In this document: one piece after another, positions 6,724 through 10,130 of the stretch | Position numbering within the stretch: position 1 is the first letter of the stretch | How the letters are laid out: each line of letters opens with the position of its first letter | Assembly (NCBI GenBank): GCA_007125875.1 | Contig: SLCI01000242.1 | Span: 1 to 10,130 of the forward strand | Length of the DNA stretch: 10,130 nucleotides | Direction: 5' to 3' | Origin: Kiritimatiellia bacterium | Lineage (GTDB): Bacteria > Verrucomicrobiota > Kiritimatiellia > SLAD01 | Made by a program: the position numbers and the translations under genes | Notes under the pieces: model-generated | What the model saw: the letters and a program-made list of their open reading frames with translations, nothing else | Told to the model about the DNA's origin: nothing | Databases searched by the model: none

Positions 6724-6738
6724 GACAAAAATCTCCTT
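6724..6738 (-). promoter_or_regulatory. Strong ribosome binding site of the small membrane gene
   Basis: AAGGAG at 6738-6733 stands nine bases before the ATG at 6723-6721. It is the best Shine-Dalgarno match noted at a gene start in the window. It sits in the 72-base gap between the AI-2E-type gene and the operon, the largest clear intergenic gap between genes here. No convincing -35/-10 pair could be assigned in that gap. Confidence 0.7.
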
Positions 6739-6795
6739 GTGCGATTCCTCAACCTTTAATCAGGTAAGATACCCTTCCCGTTGGTTTTGTGTGCT

Positions 6796-7929
6796 CTATA
6801 CCAACTCGGGAATGTATTTTTCTTTCAGCAGACGCCAGAACACTACACCGAATGCCGTTAACGGAATCGCCAAGATCATACCCCAGATGCCACCGAAAGC
6901 GGTGCCCCAAAAGAAGATGGCCACGATAATTGCGAGCGGATGGAGTCCCGTTCGATCACCCATGATTCGCGGCGTCAGGAAATAGCTCTCGATCAACTGA
7001 ACAACGGTGAATACGGCCACCGCACCAGAGGCCAGTAGAACGCCGCCACCTGGCTGAAATAGGCCCAACGGAACCATAATGACCAAGCCGAGGATGCTGC
7101 CTAAATAAGGAATGATATTCAGCAAGCCCAACACAAGGCCCAGGATAAATCCGTATTCCAATCCGATCAGACTAAAGCCTACGGCATAAAGTAAGCCCTG
7201 CAAAAGCGCGACGATTAACTGTCCGCGGAAAAATGAAACGAGAATATTCACGAATTCAGTGCCGAGATAGACAATATCTTTACGCGTACCTGCGCGGAAG
7301 AAAGGCAGCAACTCTTCAATCCGATCCCTCGAAATGGTCGGGGCGGCAAGAAAGAACGCCAAATAGATCGGGAAGATAATCCAACCGACCAAGCCTGTGA
7401 TAAAATGGAATACGGTCGCTCCCATGCTTACCGACGTAGAAAAAAATGACATGGCAGCATGGGAAAGTAGATCGGCTCGCTCTTCCAGGAGTTCGCGCAG
7501 CTGAGATGCCCAATCATAATCTTGCAGTTGCGCTTGCCATTGCGGCCACTGTGTTTGGACAAAGGCCCACCCTCTATGGAAGAGATGCGAAATCTGTTCC
7601 GCCAAACTGGCGAATTCTTTGACAATTAATGCGCCAAAAAACCAACTAAAGGCGATGATGGGCAAAATAAAGGTCAAATACACGAGCAGAACGGCGATGA
7701 CTGGCCGTCGACCAGTCCATGACAGCAAGAGGTCATAATAAGGCCGAATCACCAAGGCCACAATGGCGGCAACGGCCAAAGGCATGAGGACATTCGAGAA
7801 GTACTGTAGGAATCGCGCAATCCAATACAGCGCAAGGCCAACAACCGACAACACAAAGACGGCTGCGAGCAGGGTAACTGCTGCAGCAAGTGTGCGTTTT
7901 TGAATCGGCGATAACTCAAAACTTGTCAT
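6796..7929 (-). CDS. AI-2E/PerM family membrane transporter
   Basis: This multi-pass inner-membrane protein belongs to the AI-2E transporter (PerM/YdiK/TqsA) family. Members export varied small molecules or act as sodium-proton antiporters, so no substrate should be assumed. From the ATG at 7929 it has 377 residues, normal for the family. It has two N-terminal helices, then a third and fourth. A long amphipathic periplasmic-type region follows (about 105-165), and then the conserved C-terminal half. Landmarks are SFFRGQ (232-237), GLLNIIPYLGS (268-278), ESYFLTPRIMG (314-324), then LHPLAIIVAIFFWG and GMILAIPLTA. It ends in EKYIPELV. An in-frame GTG at 7965 would add 12 residues; neither start has a clear ribosome site, and I prefer the ATG. 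It lies 59 bases after the SLC12-type gene and 72 before the small membrane gene, so it may be its own unit or belong with the upstream gene. Confidence 0.88.
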   Translation of the reverse strand: MTSFELSPIQKRTLAAAVTLLAAVFVLSVVGLALYWIARFLQYFSNVLMPLAVAAIVALVIRPYYDLLLSWTGRRPVIAVLLVYLTFILPIIAFSWFFGALIVKEFASLAEQISHLFHRGWAFVQTQWPQWQAQLQDYDWASQLRELLEERADLLSHAAMSFFSTSVSMGATVFHFITGLVGWIIFPIYLAFFLAAPTISRDRIEELLPFFRAGTRKDIVYLGTEFVNILVSFFRGQLIVALLQGLLYAVGFSLIGLEYGFILGLVLGLLNIIPYLGSILGLVIMVPLGLFQPGGGVLLASGAVAVFTVVQLIESYFLTPRIMGDRTGLHPLAIIVAIFFWGTAFGGIWGMILAIPLTAFGVVFWRLLKEKYIPELV

Positions 7930-7988
7930 GAGCGGTGATGATAGCGGATCGGGGCTACAGATCACGTATAAAATAGCTGCTCGAGGGG

Positions 7989-10130
7989 CTAAGCGAGCAA
8001 GTCTGCATCACCACTGGAACTAATCAGGATGGTCGTTGGCATACCCTCCAGCATGTCCTGGTAGGCGTGATAAAACTCGACCGCGCGTTCCTCGACCACG
8101 GGCTGAAACCCAATGAAGACGATCGAGGCATCACCCGAAATTTCACGGAATACCTCTTTGAAGGGACGCTCGGACAGCACCGGTTCAACATCCGCATCAA
8201 TACGTGCAGCCTCCACCAATGAGGACATGGTGTGTCGGGCCTCGTCTTGCTCTTCCAACGAATGCACAATGCGGATGATCCTGATTCGGCTTCTTGACCA
8301 TTCCCAATTTCGCGTAAGGAGATGCGCGATAATCAGCATCAAGGAGCCATTTTGCTGACCGCGCCACCAGATATCGATCCGCTTCTGGCCTTCCGCCGGT
8401 GGCAAGCCTCGATCAATCACACAGACCGCGCTCATGCCCAAAGTTCGGACATCGCCGAGATGCCGCACGAAAGGTTGAATACGTGTTTGGTCCATCGGCC
8501 ATCCCATCAATACCAAATTCGGTTTGATGGGACCGATCGAGTGGCTTTGCAGTAAAAGGCGGACTCCCTCATCAAAATCCTCCGCCACAACAACTTCCGT
8601 GAACGCATTCAGATCATTTTCTCGCACAAACTGAATAAGCTCTGACGAGGCCGCCTGTCGCTCACGCGCCATGGCGGATAGCTTTCCAATCATAATCCGG
8701 GCGACCGTCACGATACCGCGCCCGGCCTCCATCCATACCCCCAGCATGATCAAGTTCAGCCGTCGCTCTGGATTGCCGGAGAGGACCAACATGGTCGGAC
8801 GCCAGTTCTTGGGATGAGAACGTGTGTTCCGTAATCGCAGCAAGTACTTGCTGATATTGGAATAGATAAAACCGCGCCGGGCATCACCATAGGTCGTGAC
8901 ATACGAGCGACGGCTAATGTGCGCGTACAGCACGGCAATCAGGAGCACGGCAATCACCGCATGGCCGACATGAATCAAAAGCATCGCCAGCAGGGATCCA
9001 ATCGCGCCCGCCAAGGCCGTGCCCCAATGGAACCACTTAAATCGCGGACGGAACGATGGATTGGAGCCAAAAGCCTCTACAAAGGCGGCCACATTGATAA
9101 TTAGGTAGGCGCACAGGAAAAACATCGTCACAATTGATGCCACCTGATTGAAGGCGGTGGATGCTTCCGTCCCAGTCGCCACCCAGAGCACCGCCAACGT
9201 TATCCCGAAAGTAAGAATTAACGCGGGGCGCGGCTCATCGCCGTGCACGGTGCCTCGAGCAAGAAAGTTTAATGGGGTCAAGAGGCGGTCTCTTGCTATG
9301 GCCTGCATGACTCGCGGTGCGGCGAGGAAAGAGCTGAGCGCGCTCGAGATCGAGGCTGCAAACATACCTGCTACAACTAAAAATCCAGCGCCGAATAGTG
9401 CATTCAAAACAAGCGAGGCATAGGGCGACTCAATCAACGACGCACGTGACTCAGCCCCGCCCAGTAAGATGATCTGAAGCCCATACACACCAAACCCGCA
9501 GCCCACAGCATAGAGCGTACCGCGGGTTAAAGAATGCGTGGGATCCTTGAGATCGCCCGACATATTTATACCTGCCATGATGCCAGTGACAGCGGGAAAA
9601 TAGATAGCGAACATTACCCAAAAGTCATTTCCAGCCGTGTAGGCAGGAGCCCAGTTTTCACGGAATACATCAGGATCAAAGCGAAGCGCCAAGCCCCCCA
9701 TGAACGCAATAATGGAAACGGCCAGCACGCCTAAAACCAAAAACTGAGTTGGAACCGCCCATTTGACTCCGCTAAAATTGACAATGAAGAGTATTGTCGC
9801 CGCTCCTAAACAGATCCATCGGATATGCTCTTGCAGATTTGGCCATGACTGAACAACTGCCTCAGAAAAGCCGAGGATATAGAATGGGACCGACAGTGTC
9901 TGAGCCAGAAAGAGCGTTAGCCCAATGGCCCCACCGAACTCCGGGCCAAGCACACGAGAGATGAGGTAATACGCGCCCCCGCCATGAACTTGCGTGTTGG
10001 TGGATATTGCAGCGATCGAGAGCGCAGTCAACAGGACAATCAATTCCGCGGATAGCAACACACCCAATGCGCCTGAAACGCCGGCCTCGCCCACCACGTA
10101 GCCGGCGCGCAAGAACATGATGACGCCCAA
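7989..10130 (-). CDS. Cation-chloride cotransporter (SLC12-type) permease, 5' end cut by the window
   Basis: This is an APC-superfamily permease closest to the eukaryotic-type cation-chloride cotransporters (NKCC/KCC, TC 2.A.30) and their bacterial relatives. The first visible residues, GVIMFLRAGYVVGEAG, match transmembrane helix 1, so only a short N-terminus is missing beyond the right edge; the leading TTG is probably an internal Leu codon. Diagnostic stretches are TQVHGGGAYYLISRVLGPEF (46-65), FPAVTGIMAGINMSGDLKDP (178-197) and AAPRVMQAIARD (270-281). About twelve helices run to residue 404. The soluble C-terminal domain (about 405-713) also matches the family: NWRPTMLVLSG (442-452), PNLVLMGW (537-544) and DIWWRGQQNGSLMLIIAHLL (586-605). 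The transported ions cannot be read from sequence; some bacterial members are annotated simply as amino acid permeases. It ends with TAG at 7991-7989. Confidence 0.9.
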   Translation of the reverse strand: MGVIMFLRAGYVVGEAGVSGALGVLLSAELIVLLTALSIAAISTNTQVHGGGAYYLISRVLGPEFGGAIGLTLFLAQTLSVPFYILGFSEAVVQSWPNLQEHIRWICLGAATILFIVNFSGVKWAVPTQFLVLGVLAVSIIAFMGGLALRFDPDVFRENWAPAYTAGNDFWVMFAIYFPAVTGIMAGINMSGDLKDPTHSLTRGTLYAVGCGFGVYGLQIILLGGAESRASLIESPYASLVLNALFGAGFLVVAGMFAASISSALSSFLAAPRVMQAIARDRLLTPLNFLARGTVHGDEPRPALILTFGITLAVLWVATGTEASTAFNQVASIVTMFFLCAYLIINVAAFVEAFGSNPSFRPRFKWFHWGTALAGAIGSLLAMLLIHVGHAVIAVLLIAVLYAHISRRSYVTTYGDARRGFIYSNISKYLLRLRNTRSHPKNWRPTMLVLSGNPERRLNLIMLGVWMEAGRGIVTVARIMIGKLSAMARERQAASSELIQFVRENDLNAFTEVVVAEDFDEGVRLLLQSHSIGPIKPNLVLMGWPMDQTRIQPFVRHLGDVRTLGMSAVCVIDRGLPPAEGQKRIDIWWRGQQNGSLMLIIAHLLTRNWEWSRSRIRIIRIVHSLEEQDEARHTMSSLVEAARIDADVEPVLSERPFKEVFREISGDASIVFIGFQPVVEERAVEFYHAYQDMLEGMPTTILISSSGDADLLA

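Noticed and set aside
6724..6795. Possible promoter or terminator between the AI-2E-type gene and the small membrane gene
   Set aside because: A weak dyad (GGTA-AGA-TACC) and some A/T-rich hexamers occur, but there is no stable stem with a T-run and no well-spaced -35/-10 pair. Only the ribosome site is supported.
7930..7988. Possible promoter upstream of the AI-2E-type gene (TATTTTATAC)
   Set aside because: The A/T-rich string could serve as a -10 element, but no -35 element at proper spacing was seen and it sits almost on the alternative GTG start.
1..10130. Mobile elements, CRISPR arrays, tRNA or rRNA genes, defence systems
   Set aside because: No direct-repeat arrays, transposase or integrase motifs, tRNA-like cloverleaf text or nuclease genes were found on either strand. 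The region reads as housekeeping and envelope genes.

Overview
Every gene supported in this window lies on the minus strand, so transcription runs from the right edge to the left. The sequence looks like bacterial chromosome: genes are densely packed and no mobile element, phage gene, RNA gene or CRISPR array was seen. The gene set points to a diderm (Gram-negative-type) bacterium. It includes an MCE/Mla lipid transporter, a LapA-like membrane protein and a secreted protein with outer-membrane-like features. The combination of glmM, a GlmU-like beta-helix protein without a uridyltransferase domain, and an 'FP/WP repeat' secreted protein reminds me of the Verrucomicrobiota/Kiritimatiellota/Lentisphaerota side of the PVC group. 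That placement is from memory and is tentative.

Layout, in transcription order (right to left). (1) 10130-7989: a cation-chloride cotransporter (SLC12-type) permease with a large cytosolic C-terminal domain; its 5' end is cut by the window edge. (2) 7929-6796: an AI-2E/PerM-family membrane protein. (3) 6723-6544: a 59-residue two-helix membrane protein resembling LapA-domain proteins, with a strong ribosome binding site. (4) 6536-5286: a GlmU-like left-handed beta-helix protein with an extra C-terminal region. (5) 5281-3926: GlmM, phosphoglucosamine mutase. (6) 3938-2457: an unrecognised secreted protein built almost entirely of roughly 19-residue repeats centred on F/W-P-aromatic motifs. (7) about 2406-1648: MlaE-type permease. 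(8) 1651-887: MlaF-type ATPase. (9) 890-105: MlaD-type MCE substrate-binding protein. Positions 1-104 hold no gene but contain short inverted repeats.

Genes 3 to 9 look like one operon. Five of the six junctions are gaps of 7 bases or less or short overlaps, including two ATGA stop/start overlaps. The sixth, before mlaE, depends on which start is used. The theme would be envelope building: amino-sugar activation for peptidoglycan and LPS (GlmM plus the GlmU-like protein) together with phospholipid traffic between membranes (MlaEFD). The repeat protein, sandwiched between glmM and mlaE, is the most interesting unknown and might be an outer-membrane or periplasmic partner. A second point worth checking is the mlaE start: a good Shine-Dalgarno sequence leads to an ATA codon overlapping the upstream stop, where the next junction has ATG.
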